A stretch of 18,997 nt of DNA from positions 1 to 18,997 of the forward strand of contig JBMYRC010000076.1 in the NCBI GenBank assembly GCA_049601975.1, written 5' to 3'. The translations under genes were made by a program, and so were the position numbers. A model generated the notes under the pieces. That model was given only the letters and a program-made list of their open reading frames with translations. It ran no database searches and was not told where the DNA came from. Positions 1 to 7,271 of the stretch are shown in pieces; the stretch's first letter is position 1, and every line of letters begins with the position of its first letter. This DNA comes from UBA6544 sp049601975 (lineage in GTDB: Bacteria; Pseudomonadota; Alphaproteobacteria; UBA8366).

Positions 1-165
1 AGCTCGCGCAAATCAGACGGATACTCTATGCCGTCCAGTAACGGCGTCTTCGACTTGTTGTTGGTCACAGAATTTTCCTATTCTTCAATGTCATTGCCGT
101 GCCGCAATGAGAATTATCTGTCGTATGACGCCGCCAATGAATGTCCCAAGGGATTATACTACTGA
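1..165 (+). other. Possible C-terminal fragment of a gene running in from the left edge
   Basis: Frame 1 of the plus strand is open from base 1 to a TGA at 163-165 (54 codons). If it is coding, it would be the end of a protein ending in KGLYY. The inferred residues are Ser-, Asn- and Tyr-rich and I recognise no family. A 7-bp inverted repeat lies inside it (91-110), and base composition is more AT-rich than in the genes to the right, so this may simply be noncoding. An open frame this short at a window edge is weak evidence. Confidence 0.15.
91..110. repeat. 7-bp inverted repeat downstream of hpnB
   Basis: TCATTGC (91-97) pairs perfectly with GCAATGA (104-110) around a 6-base loop. It lies about 110 bases past the hpnB stop codon. 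Neither side has a clear T-run, so it is at best a weak terminator or a protein-binding site. The rest of 1-219 shows nothing else I can identify. Confidence 0.3.
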
Positions 166-219
166 TTCGGCACGGAATCGAAAACCCTGCATGCCGATAA
201 CTTGATGGTCCCTAGTGGG

Positions 220-1368
220 TTAGTAGGTGCGTCCTTTCCATTGCCCGCCTCGCCGTCGCCAATGTCTGAGAGCGGAGTCAAATGTCATCAGGGTATACAG
301 AACCCCAATAACTGGCAGGAAAAGCGCCAGGATCGCGGGTTGGCGGTAATAGGCGACAGTCGGCCAATAGGCGCAGGTCATGAGCATCCAAGCCAACAGG
401 CCCAAGGAAGACGCCATCGCCGCCGAATGAAAGCCATAAGTTAGGAAAAGCGCGGGCCCCAGCAAATAGACGAGGCCCATGCCGAGGATAGCACCGGCCA
501 GTTTCAACGGAGAATGGTCCAATTGCGTATAAGCCGTCCGGGCGACCATCTTCCAAATTTCGCCGATACCGGCATACGGGCGCACACTTCTGGCCTCATT
601 CGCGAGCCCCAACCATATGCGGCCCTGCTTACCCTTTATGAGCGCCGCCAGTGCGCAGTCGTCGATCAGTCGGTCGTGGATGGCTTGGATGCCACCGCTA
701 CCCTCCAATGCGGAGCGGCGCACGAGCATGACACCACCGGCAGCCGCCGCGGCCTTCGATTGGTCGTTATTGACCGCGGGAAACGGATAGAGCTTTTGGA
801 AGAAAAATACGAAAGCGGGCACCAGCAGCCGTTCCCAGAAGGATTGGCAGTGCAGGCGAACCATGAGAGAGACGAGGTCTCGGTGATCTCTCTCCGCTTT
901 GAGTACGAGCTGCCGCAGCGCGTTTGCGGGATGCGCGATATCGGCATCTGTGAAGAGGAGGTAGCGGTGCTCCGGGGCGAGTTCCGCCGCCTGTTTGACA
1001 CCATGCGCCATGGCCGCGAGCTTGCCGGTCCAACCATGTGGCAACGGTGGTGCCTCGACAACGGTCAATTTGTCCGACGGCGCCGATCGGCGGGCCGCAT
1101 CAGCGGTGCCGTCGTTTGAATGGTCGTCTACAAGAACGATCCGGAAATCGCCCGGATAATCCTGTGCTGCCAGTGAGTGCACGGTCTGTCCGATGACGTC
1201 GGCCTCGTCGCGCGCCGGGACGACAACGGCGACCGACGGCCAATCGCGTAATGCCTCTGTCATATTGGCGAGCTTTTGATCGGCTCGCCAAAAATTGTCA
1301 TGGAAAAGCAACAGCCAAAACCAAATGAGACAGCTTGCCGCCGCCAGGAAGATCAGCAAATCCGGCAC
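220..1368 (-). CDS. hpnB: HpnB-like hopanoid-associated family 2 glycosyltransferase
   Basis: This 382-residue protein is a membrane-anchored GT-A fold glycosyltransferase of the HpnB type, found in hopanoid gene clusters and thought to act in hopanoid or related lipid glycosylation at the inner membrane. The N-terminus (about residues 3-22) is a hydrophobic anchor. The GT2 core follows: VVVPARDEADVI near 48-59, DDHSNDGT at 81-88, HGWTGK near 111-116 (typical of HpnB) and a DAD metal/nucleotide motif at 141-143. IDDCAL near 235 matches the later acidic acceptor-side motif. The C-terminal third holds several hydrophobic segments. The start is a GTG with a weak Shine-Dalgarno site, 21 bases after the stop of the PhyH gene, so it is probably co-transcribed with that gene and hpnC. 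The HpnB assignment is good; the exact sugar donor and acceptor are unknown. Confidence 0.85.
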   Translation of the reverse strand: MPDLLIFLAAASCLIWFWLLLFHDNFWRADQKLANMTEALRDWPSVAVVVPARDEADVIGQTVHSLAAQDYPGDFRIVLVDDHSNDGTADAARRSAPSDKLTVVEAPPLPHGWTGKLAAMAHGVKQAAELAPEHRYLLFTDADIAHPANALRQLVLKAERDHRDLVSLMVRLHCQSFWERLLVPAFVFFFQKLYPFPAVNNDQSKAAAAAGGVMLVRRSALEGSGGIQAIHDRLIDDCALAALIKGKQGRIWLGLANEARSVRPYAGIGEIWKMVARTAYTQLDHSPLKLAGAILGMGLVYLLGPALFLTYGFHSAAMASSLGLLAWMLMTCAYWPTVAYYRQPAILALFLPVIGVLYTLMTFDSALRHWRRRGGQWKGRTY

Positions 1369-1389
1369 GCCGATGGCTCGCTTTCTCGC

Positions 1390-2154
1390 TCAGACGCGGT
1401 AGACGTATTCTTTCGACGGGTCGCGTTCGATATCCGGCGGATAGGATTGCCGTTTGTCGAAATAATACTGCTCGCGATGATCGCCCACGGACGCCGCATT
1501 GTATGTCACATAGAGAACCCGACGTTGAATATCGCTCATATTCGGTCCGGACCCGTGTGGGCAATAAGAGTCGAAGAATACGACATCTCCCGGCGCGGTC
1601 GGACAGGAGACCAACGGTTTGCCTGCAAGATCGTCCTCGCCCATCGGCTTCCATTCCTCGCCGATTAATCCATCTTCGTGCAGGCCCGCGACCAGCTCGA
1701 GGCAGCCGTTTTTCGTCGTCGCGGCATCAATACTGACGAGGGCCGTGATGAAGAAATTTGCGTAGGTGCCCCAACCGGCTTGTTGGTCCTGATGCAGCGC
1801 AAATCCGTCGCCGCCAGGCTTCTTGAAATTGATCTTATCCTTATAAAGAACGGCTTCCTCACCGAGGAGGTCCGATGTGGCGCCTCGTAATTTGTCACCC
1901 TCGAACAAGTCGTGGAATTTGTCGTGGAAGGGGTAGAAGTTTTCCAACCGGTTCAGAAGGCGGGCACCGTCTGATTTCAGACTGGTCTCGAAATACATCA
2001 TGTGGCGGCCGGCGGTCTCAGGCCATGCACCGACCTCATCGGTCCAGGCGGTGATCTCCCGCATCTCTGCGGTGCTGAAAAGGCTGCGCGCGACCAGAAA
2101 GCCGTCACGTCGAAAATCGGCGACTTGTTCGGCCGTTAAAATCTTATTCGTCAT
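1390..2154 (-). CDS. PhyH-family Fe(II)/2-oxoglutarate dioxygenase
   Basis: A 254-residue phytanoyl-CoA dioxygenase-family protein, about the usual length. The Fe(II) facial triad is visible as H121-Q-D123 (in ALHQDQQAGW) and H200 (in CPHGSGPN), with R212 as the likely 2-oxoglutarate-binding arginine. K105 and K107 lie in the strand before a glycine-rich loop (GGDG). Characterised relatives hydroxylate phytanoyl-CoA, ectoine or 2-aminoethylphosphonate; I cannot choose a substrate. The ATG at 2154 has GGAG about 10 bases upstream. The gene sits between hpnC and hpnB on the same strand, 86 bases after hpnC and 21 before hpnB. An oxidative modification of a hopanoid or other lipid is therefore possible, but this is inference from position only. 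Confidence 0.85.
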   Translation of the reverse strand: MTNKILTAEQVADFRRDGFLVARSLFSTAEMREITAWTDEVGAWPETAGRHMMYFETSLKSDGARLLNRLENFYPFHDKFHDLFEGDKLRGATSDLLGEEAVLYKDKINFKKPGGDGFALHQDQQAGWGTYANFFITALVSIDAATTKNGCLELVAGLHEDGLIGEEWKPMGEDDLAGKPLVSCPTAPGDVVFFDSYCPHGSGPNMSDIQRRVLYVTYNAASVGDHREQYYFDKRQSYPPDIERDPSKEYVYRV

Positions 2155-2194
2155 CGTCGTAACACTCCGTCGGTTCGCCCCATATGCGCCGACT

Positions 2195-2215
2195 TACCCG
2201 CGTTTATGCGGGGTA
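2195..2215 (-). terminator. Hairpin between hpnC and the PhyH gene
   Basis: On the minus strand, TACCCCGC and GCGGGTA pair around ATAAAC with one bulged C. There is no T-tract after it, so it may be a weak terminator, an attenuating hairpin or an mRNA-processing site in the hpnC-phyH spacer. Confidence 0.3.
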
Positions 2216-2240
2216 CCCATGCGGCACTTGATATCGGGTA

Positions 2241-3107
2241 TCAACGCCTGAAAAACAAGCGCAGAATCCCTTGCGCACAACACAGCATGTATTGGGGTTT
2301 GGTGAGTGCGACACGCTCAGCCAACGGGTCTCGTAGACGCAACTCATCAACCAACCGTTCCGCGATACGGATGATGGCGGCGGATTCCATGGCGAGGCGG
2401 CGGCTGGACATCGGTCCGGGTAGTTGTCGGGCAATGTTCAACAGTTCTGCTGTTTCGTTGAGGCAGACATCAATGACCTGCCGCAAACCTCGACCGGTAA
2501 ACGGTTTGTTTAACGCATCGACGTCGATCTTGGCGCCCGCCATCCAATCTTGCGGCAAATAGACCCGGTTCATCTCCCGGTAGTCTTCCTGGCAATCTTG
2601 CAGGTGATTGATGACCTGCAACGCATTACAGAGCGCATCCGATGCGGGATAGAGATCTTTCGAGACGCCATGCAGATCCAGCAAATAGCGCCCGACGGGC
2701 GCCGCCGAGCGGTCGCAATAATCAATCAGTTCGTCCCAATCGTCGTAACGCGATTTCACTGCATCTTGCTTAAAGGCGGAGATGAGATCGCGGCAGTGCT
2801 GGATCGGGACGCCGGTATAAATCAAGCTGGACCGGACGATATGCGCTTTTTCGAACGCCGGATCGTCGTTCAACCCCATCAGCGACTTATCGAAACCATC
2901 GAGACGATCGACTTTTTCCTGTGGCGCCAGTTCCGGATTGTCTGCGACGTCGTCAATGGCGCGGGCAAAGGCATAGAACACCGCGACGTGCGGGCGCACC
3001 GCCTTGGACAGCAGGAACGAGCCGACGGGAAAATTCTCGTCTTTCGAGCCTTTGCCGGATGGCGTTTCTGCTGACTCCGGCTGTGTTGGGTCACGTGTAT
3101 CAGTCAT
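2241..3107 (-). CDS. hpnC: HpnC, hydroxysqualene synthase (squalene synthase-like)
   Basis: A 288-residue trans-isoprenyl diphosphate synthase of the HpnC type. In the three-step bacterial squalene route, HpnD makes presqualene diphosphate, HpnC converts it to hydroxysqualene and HpnE reduces that to squalene. The signature ENFPVGSFLL (24-33) followed by RPHVAVFYAFAR and the first Asp-rich motif DDVAD (52-56) is characteristic of HpnC. YCDRSAAPVGR (130-140) and the second motif DCQED (171-175) before RVYLPQD complete the active site. Both Asp-rich motifs look intact. The first 23 residues are polar and probably disordered. It is the promoter-proximal gene of the hpnC-phyH-hpnB group. hpnD and hpnE are absent from the window, so the pathway depends on genes elsewhere. 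HpnD is the main alternative; the ENFPV start argues for HpnC. Confidence 0.88.
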   Translation of the reverse strand: MTDTRDPTQPESAETPSGKGSKDENFPVGSFLLSKAVRPHVAVFYAFARAIDDVADNPELAPQEKVDRLDGFDKSLMGLNDDPAFEKAHIVRSSLIYTGVPIQHCRDLISAFKQDAVKSRYDDWDELIDYCDRSAAPVGRYLLDLHGVSKDLYPASDALCNALQVINHLQDCQEDYREMNRVYLPQDWMAGAKIDVDALNKPFTGRGLRQVIDVCLNETAELLNIARQLPGPMSSRRLAMESAAIIRIAERLVDELRLRDPLAERVALTKPQYMLCCAQGILRLFFRR

Positions 3108-3190
3108 GGGCGGAGTTTAGTCCACAGGGAGCGACGGTCCAGCAGCTTGGGGGACCGAGCGGGAATCATGGTTCTGTCATTCATATTCGC

Positions 3191-4414
3191 TCAGCGCTTC
3201 GACAGCTCGCGCATTGAGATTGACTCGTCCGCCAAGTCCTCCGCCGTGTATTCTTTCCCTGCATCCATCATCCGGCGTGCGAGGCGAAGGTCGCGCGGCT
3301 GATTGAGTGCGATTGCACCCGCGATTTTTTCGCCGTCGAGGACGAAACCGATATAGTTACCGGATGCGGCATCGCCCCTTTCCACGATGTTGTCCCAACT
3401 GTCGGGAAGACCCGCAACTTGTAGATTGGTGTCGAACTGATCGGACCACATCCAAGGGACTTCGGAATATGCTGCCTCCTCGCCACACATAACTTTAGCC
3501 GCCGCGATGGCCATGTTTTGCGCGCATTGCCAAGCTTCAAGGCGAATATGGCGTCCGGCAAAGGGGCTGAAATGACTGGTGACGTCGCCCGCCGCATAAA
3601 TATCGGCGGCCGATGTGCGGCAAAACTCGTCGACGACGATACCATTCGCCACTTTCAGGCCGGCATCTTCCGCAAGACCCGTCTCCGGGATGATGCCGAC
3701 CCCGATCACCACCATATCCGCGTCGAGGCGTTCGCCCGACGATGTCGTGACACCTGATACCGCTCCATCGCCGTCAATTCGCTCAACGCCGGTCCCAAGA
3801 CGGATATCGACGCCGTTATCGCGATGCAGATCGAGGAAATATTGGGAGATCGAATGCGGAACGCCGCGACCCATCAGCCGGTCGGCGATTTCCAGCACAG
3901 TGACCGAGCCGCCCCGTTGGCGCGCGCTTGCCGCGACCTCCAGACCGATAAAGCCCCCGCCGATCACCACCAGGTTTCTGCCCTCGCCGAGAGCGGCTTC
4001 GATGGTGTGACCTTCATCCAGCGTGCGCAAATAATGCACGCAGTCGAGATCGCCACCCGGAAGCAGCAATGTGCGCACGCGTCCGCCCGTGGTGAGCAAG
4101 AGTTTGTCATATGAGAGCGTTTCGCCATTCGCGAGCGTCACGGTTTTCTCAGTAGGCGCAATCGCAGTCGCGGCGACCCCGAGACGAAGTTCGATCTTTT
4201 GCTCGTCGAAATATTCCCGGGGGCGGATATAAGGGAAGGTGTAATCCGGCTTTGCTTGAAGAATTTCCTTGGAAAGGGGCGGGCGCTCGTAAGGGAGATG
4301 CTCTTCCGCGCCGACGAGGACGATTTCACCTTCGAATCCGGCGTTCCGCATGGCTTCAACCGCGCGTCCACCCGCATGACCGGCACCGATTACGACATGT
4401 CTTGCACTGCTCAT
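3191..4414 (-). CDS. FAD-dependent NAD(P)H:ferredoxin reductase (BphA4/rubredoxin-reductase type)
   Basis: A 407-residue flavoprotein that would pass electrons from NAD(P)H through FAD to a ferredoxin. The N-terminal FAD-binding GxGxxG (VVIGAGHAGG, 7-16) is followed by YERPPLSK at 42-49, typical of the oxygenase-coupled reductases. A second Rossmann motif, VVIGGGFIGLE (149-159), binds NAD(P)H, and IYAAGDV near 270 is the second FAD motif. The C-terminal 80 residues form the usual reductase domain. The gene diverges from the Rieske oxygenase genes with 129 bases between starts, so it is a natural partner for that oxygenase. No redox-active CxxC is seen, which argues against a thioredoxin- or glutathione-reductase-like enzyme. 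Function class is secure; the partner ferredoxin is not in the window. Confidence 0.88.
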   Translation of the reverse strand: MSSARHVVIGAGHAGGRAVEAMRNAGFEGEIVLVGAEEHLPYERPPLSKEILQAKPDYTFPYIRPREYFDEQKIELRLGVAATAIAPTEKTVTLANGETLSYDKLLLTTGGRVRTLLLPGGDLDCVHYLRTLDEGHTIEAALGEGRNLVVIGGGFIGLEVAASARQRGGSVTVLEIADRLMGRGVPHSISQYFLDLHRDNGVDIRLGTGVERIDGDGAVSGVTTSSGERLDADMVVIGVGIIPETGLAEDAGLKVANGIVVDEFCRTSAADIYAAGDVTSHFSPFAGRHIRLEAWQCAQNMAIAAAKVMCGEEAAYSEVPWMWSDQFDTNLQVAGLPDSWDNIVERGDAASGNYIGFVLDGEKIAGAIALNQPRDLRLARRMMDAGKEYTAEDLADESISMRELSKR

Positions 4415-4543
4415 TTGTCTCTATTCGCTCTGTAAAATTGCGGGACGAACCCTAATTCGTTGCGATGTAAGTGACCAGAGACAATGGCGCGATAGGCCTT
4501 GTTGCTTGTACAGTGGCCCGGTCACAAAAAGTGAGGGTGCGCG
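4415..4543. promoter_or_regulatory. Divergent promoter region between reductase and Rieske oxygenase genes
   Basis: This 129-base spacer must hold promoters for both directions. A short inverted repeat TCAC-AAAAA-GTGA (4522-4534) lies just upstream of the large-subunit Shine-Dalgarno site GAGGGTG (4533-4539) and could be an operator. No confident -35/-10 pair can be assigned by eye. Confidence 0.5.
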
Positions 4544-5788
4544 ATGACCGCAGTTGCGACGGATAATGTGTTGGAACGGCGCTGGCCTGAGGCTGGTGTT
4601 CACCATGTGCCGTATTGGATTTATTCAGACGCGGATATCTATAAACGCGAGATGGAGCGCATCTTCTGCGGCAAGGCGTGGAACTATGTTGCCCTGGACG
4701 CGGAGATCCCCAATCCCGGCGACTATAAGCGCTCCTGGGTCGGCGACCGCCCGATTGTCGTGACACGTGGTGAGGACGGAGAGATCAATGCATTCGTGAA
4801 CCGCTGCGCCCATCGTGGTGTGCAGTTCTGTAAGCATAATCTCGGCAATACGAAAGAGTTCATCTGCCCTTATCACCAGTGGACCTACAATCTGAAAGGC
4901 AACCTGATCGGCGTGCCGTTGCGGCGCGGCGTCAAGAAAAAGGGCGGTATGCCCGCCGATTTCAAGCGCGAGGACCACGGCCTCGATATTCTCAAAGTAC
5001 ACAATCATAACGGCGCCATCTTCGCTTCGTTCGATCATGACGTTGAGCCTTACGAGGAGTATCTCGGCGAGCGGTTCTATGGATTTATGGACCGGGTGTT
5101 TAGCGGCAAGCCGCTGAAAATACTGGGGTATTCTCGTCAGTTGATTCCGAGTAATTGGAAGCTGATGTTCGAGAATCTGAAGGACCCGTATCACGCCACG
5201 CTCCTGCATGTTTTTCTCATCAGTTTTGGACTGTTCCGGGGCGATCAGGAATCCGCATCGTTGATGGACGAGACTGGACGGCACGCGGCCCTGGTCAATC
5301 GACGCGGTGAACAGAAGGCCACAGAGGGCACCGCCGAGATGACGCGGATGTTGGAAGACTACAAACTGGCCGATCCACGTCTCATCGATCCTAAGAAGGA
5401 ATATGATGGCGACGCTACGGTGATCATGCAGACCCTGTGGCCGAACCTGATTATGCAGCAACAGTCGAACTCGCTGGCGATGCGGCACATCATTCCGCGT
5501 GGGCCGGAGCAGTTCGAGCTGGCCTGGACCTTCTTTGGTTATGAAGACGACGATGTGGAAATGACGGCGCGGCGCCTCCGTCAGGCGAACCTGATGGGGC
5601 CCGCCGGGCTTGTCTCCATCGACGACAGCGAAGTCTTGAAGATGTCGCAAGACAGTATCTCGCCATTCCCTGATTCCGACGGTCTCTATGAAATGGGCGG
5701 TCGCGGAACCGAAGATCACAATCATATCGTGACTGAAACCGCGATCCGCGCCTTCTATAAGGTCTACCGCGAGGTGATGGGGCTTTGA
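4544..5788 (+). CDS. Rieske aromatic-ring-hydroxylating dioxygenase, large (alpha) subunit
   Basis: A 414-residue Rieske non-heme iron oxygenase subunit. The [2Fe-2S] ligands are C88-A-H90 and C108-P-Y-H111. The mononuclear iron site is D214-P-Y-H217 with H222 (in NLKDPYHATLLHVF), and D361 (in IDDSEV) is the likely third ligand. The KDPYHATLLHVF stretch and the IDDSEV region resemble the anthranilate/salicylate/terephthalate hydroxylase branch (AndAc, NagG) as I recall it; this is family knowledge rather than proof of substrate. Known members hydroxylate aromatic carboxylates with electrons from a ferredoxin or reductase. The ATG is preceded by GAGGGTG. The stop overlaps the small-subunit start by four bases (TTGA), indicating translational coupling. 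All catalytic residues appear intact, so an active enzyme is expected. Confidence 0.9.
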   Translation: MTAVATDNVLERRWPEAGVHHVPYWIYSDADIYKREMERIFCGKAWNYVALDAEIPNPGDYKRSWVGDRPIVVTRGEDGEINAFVNRCAHRGVQFCKHNLGNTKEFICPYHQWTYNLKGNLIGVPLRRGVKKKGGMPADFKREDHGLDILKVHNHNGAIFASFDHDVEPYEEYLGERFYGFMDRVFSGKPLKILGYSRQLIPSNWKLMFENLKDPYHATLLHVFLISFGLFRGDQESASLMDETGRHAALVNRRGEQKATEGTAEMTRMLEDYKLADPRLIDPKKEYDGDATVIMQTLWPNLIMQQQSNSLAMRHIIPRGPEQFELAWTFFGYEDDDVEMTARRLRQANLMGPAGLVSIDDSEVLKMSQDSISPFPDSDGLYEMGGRGTEDHNHIVTETAIRAFYKVYREVMGL

Positions 5789-6270
5789 GTAAAGCTAAGA
5801 TTGATCCGATTTTGAGATTCGAGATCGAAGACCTCTACGCGGAATATGCCGACGTTCTTGATGCAATGGAATTGGAGCGTTGGCCGGAACTGTTCACGGG
5901 AAATGCGTTCTACGACGTTATCCCGCGCGAAAATTACGATCGCGACCTGCCGCTGGCCATCATGCGCTGTGAAAGCAGGGCGATGATGGAGGATCGGGTC
6001 CGGGCTATCCGCGAGACGCTGATGTTCGAGCCCCGCTACGTTCGCCACTTGATCTCCGGCTTCCGCATTACACCGGGCAATGACGGCGAGATCGGTGTTA
6101 CGGCGAACTATTTGGTCTTGGAAACCCTTTCAGACGAAATGACGAAAATTCTGAACGCGGGCCGATATGTCGACACGCTTGTTCGGGAGGACGGCGCATT
6201 GCGGTTCACGGAAAAACGCTGCGTCTACGATTCTACCGTTGTGCCGAACAGTCTCGTCTATCCGGTTTAA
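5785..6270 (+). CDS. Ring-hydroxylating dioxygenase small (beta) subunit
   Basis: A 161-residue SnoaL/NTF2-like protein that forms the structural half of an alpha3beta3 dioxygenase. The N-terminal IEDLYAEYADVLDAMELERWPELF, the central RAIRETLMFEPRYVRHLISG and the C-terminal KRCVYDSTVVPNSLVYPV match this family in order and length. The start is TTG at 5785, sharing the sequence TTGA with the alpha-subunit stop. An in-frame ATG occurs only at codon 27, inside the conserved region, so the TTG start is preferred. Beta subunits have no catalytic residues, so this gene does not help define the substrate. Confidence 0.88.
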   Translation: MSKAKIDPILRFEIEDLYAEYADVLDAMELERWPELFTGNAFYDVIPRENYDRDLPLAIMRCESRAMMEDRVRAIRETLMFEPRYVRHLISGFRITPGNDGEIGVTANYLVLETLSDEMTKILNAGRYVDTLVREDGALRFTEKRCVYDSTVVPNSLVYPV

Positions 6271-6276
6271 TTTTCA

Positions 6277-6289
6277 AAGACTGAGTCTT
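6277..6289. repeat. 13-base palindrome in the beta subunit-hydrolase spacer
   Basis: AAGACT-G-AGTCTT is a perfect inverted repeat with a one-base centre, starting 7 bases after the beta-subunit stop. It is too tight to form a strong RNA hairpin, so a protein-binding site is more likely than a terminator. The rest of the 113-base spacer holds only the AAGGAA ribosome site just before 6384. Confidence 0.3.
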
Positions 6290-6383
6290 CCGACGCGGCG
6301 TATTCACGAGGTCGTGTTTTGGCGATCCGGGATGTCTTCTCCAATGTTCCAGTCGTAATGGTCATACGGAAAGGAACCTTCCT

Positions 6384-7232
6384 ATGTCGAAACATCTTGT
6401 GCGCTTTGTGCAGCTATTTCTTTGTATAAAGTTGAGCATGCCCGTGCTCGCTCCTGCGGCGTCGGCCGAAGATGCGAGATCGCTCACCAAAGTGAGTGGC
6501 GCCGTCTATCGGGCACGTAGCAACCATCATTATTCGCTCGTCGTGGTTACCAGCGCCGGTGTTGTCGTGGTCGATCCAATTAATACGACCGCGGCGTCAT
6601 GGCTGCGTGAAAACCTAGGAACAATCACCGACAAGCCCATCACCCATTTGATCTACTCCCATAGCCACGGCGACCACGCTTCGGGTGGTGCTGCGCTAGG
6701 TGCTGGAACAGTGATCGCTCAAGCCAACGCGCCGGCCACGATAGATGGTGTGGCGCCGACCAAGCGGTTCGAAGAATCAATGAATTTGACGGTCGGTGGG
6801 AAGACATTCGAGCTGACTTACCTTGGTAAAGGTCACGGTGCTGATTTGACTGCGGTTGTCGTGTGGCCGGAAAACGTGGCTTTCATCGTCTATGTTGCCG
6901 CGCCTAAACGTATGCCTTATCGCGATTTTCCGGGCTCGGATATTGACGCGTGGATCGAGCAGATTCGCAAAGTGGCGAGTTTGAAGTTTGATATATTCGC
7001 ACCCGGTCACGGCGCTGTTGGCGTCAAGGCCGATGCTACGGCCGCCCGTGTATATATGCAGAAACTCCGCAGTCAGGTCTTGGCGGGGTTGAAGGCCGGA
7101 AAATCCGTTGATGATTTGGCGCGAGACGTCACGATGAAAGAATATAGCGATTGGCAGCAGTATAAGGCATGGGGCGAGCTGAATGTGCGCGGCATGGCCA
7201 GTTACTTGATGTCCAACGGAAAGGTGAAATAA
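6384..7232 (+). CDS. Exported MBL-fold metallo-hydrolase with an altered metal site
   Basis: A 282-residue metallo-beta-lactamase-fold protein with an N-terminal signal peptide (hydrophobic about 5-22, likely cleavage after ASA at 26-28), so it probably acts in the periplasm. The metal motif H93-S-H95-G-D97-H98 is intact, with H151 (GKGHGAD) and H209 (APGHG). At the position where the family has the metal-bridging Asp, before APKRMPYRDFPG, there is Tyr170 (TAT); one base change from GAT would explain it. A reduced or different metal content is therefore possible. The gene follows the Rieske subunits on the same strand after 113 bases and has AAGGAA before the ATG. Substrate is unknown; this general type includes hydrolases of lactones, thioesters and phosphate or sulfate esters. 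Confidence 0.82.
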   Translation: MSKHLVRFVQLFLCIKLSMPVLAPAASAEDARSLTKVSGAVYRARSNHHYSLVVVTSAGVVVVDPINTTAASWLRENLGTITDKPITHLIYSHSHGDHASGGAALGAGTVIAQANAPATIDGVAPTKRFEESMNLTVGGKTFELTYLGKGHGADLTAVVVWPENVAFIVYVAAPKRMPYRDFPGSDIDAWIEQIRKVASLKFDIFAPGHGAVGVKADATAARVYMQKLRSQVLAGLKAGKSVDDLARDVTMKEYSDWQQYKAWGELNVRGMASYLMSNGKVK

Positions 7233-7271
7233 GCGCCTCGAAAGACCGCGCCATTTCATTCTTTAATCGAT

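Noticed and set aside
514..1119. 201-residue open frame on the plus strand inside hpnB
   Set aside because: It lies opposite the conserved GT2 core of hpnB and shows no family features.
4625..5725. 366-residue open frame antisense to the Rieske large subunit
   Set aside because: It is a shadow of a well-supported gene with intact Rieske and iron-site motifs; its own translation has no recognisable domain and no ribosome site.
6277..6289. Rho-independent terminator after the dioxygenase beta subunit
   Set aside because: The palindrome has a one-base centre and no following T-run, so a stable RNA hairpin with termination is unlikely.
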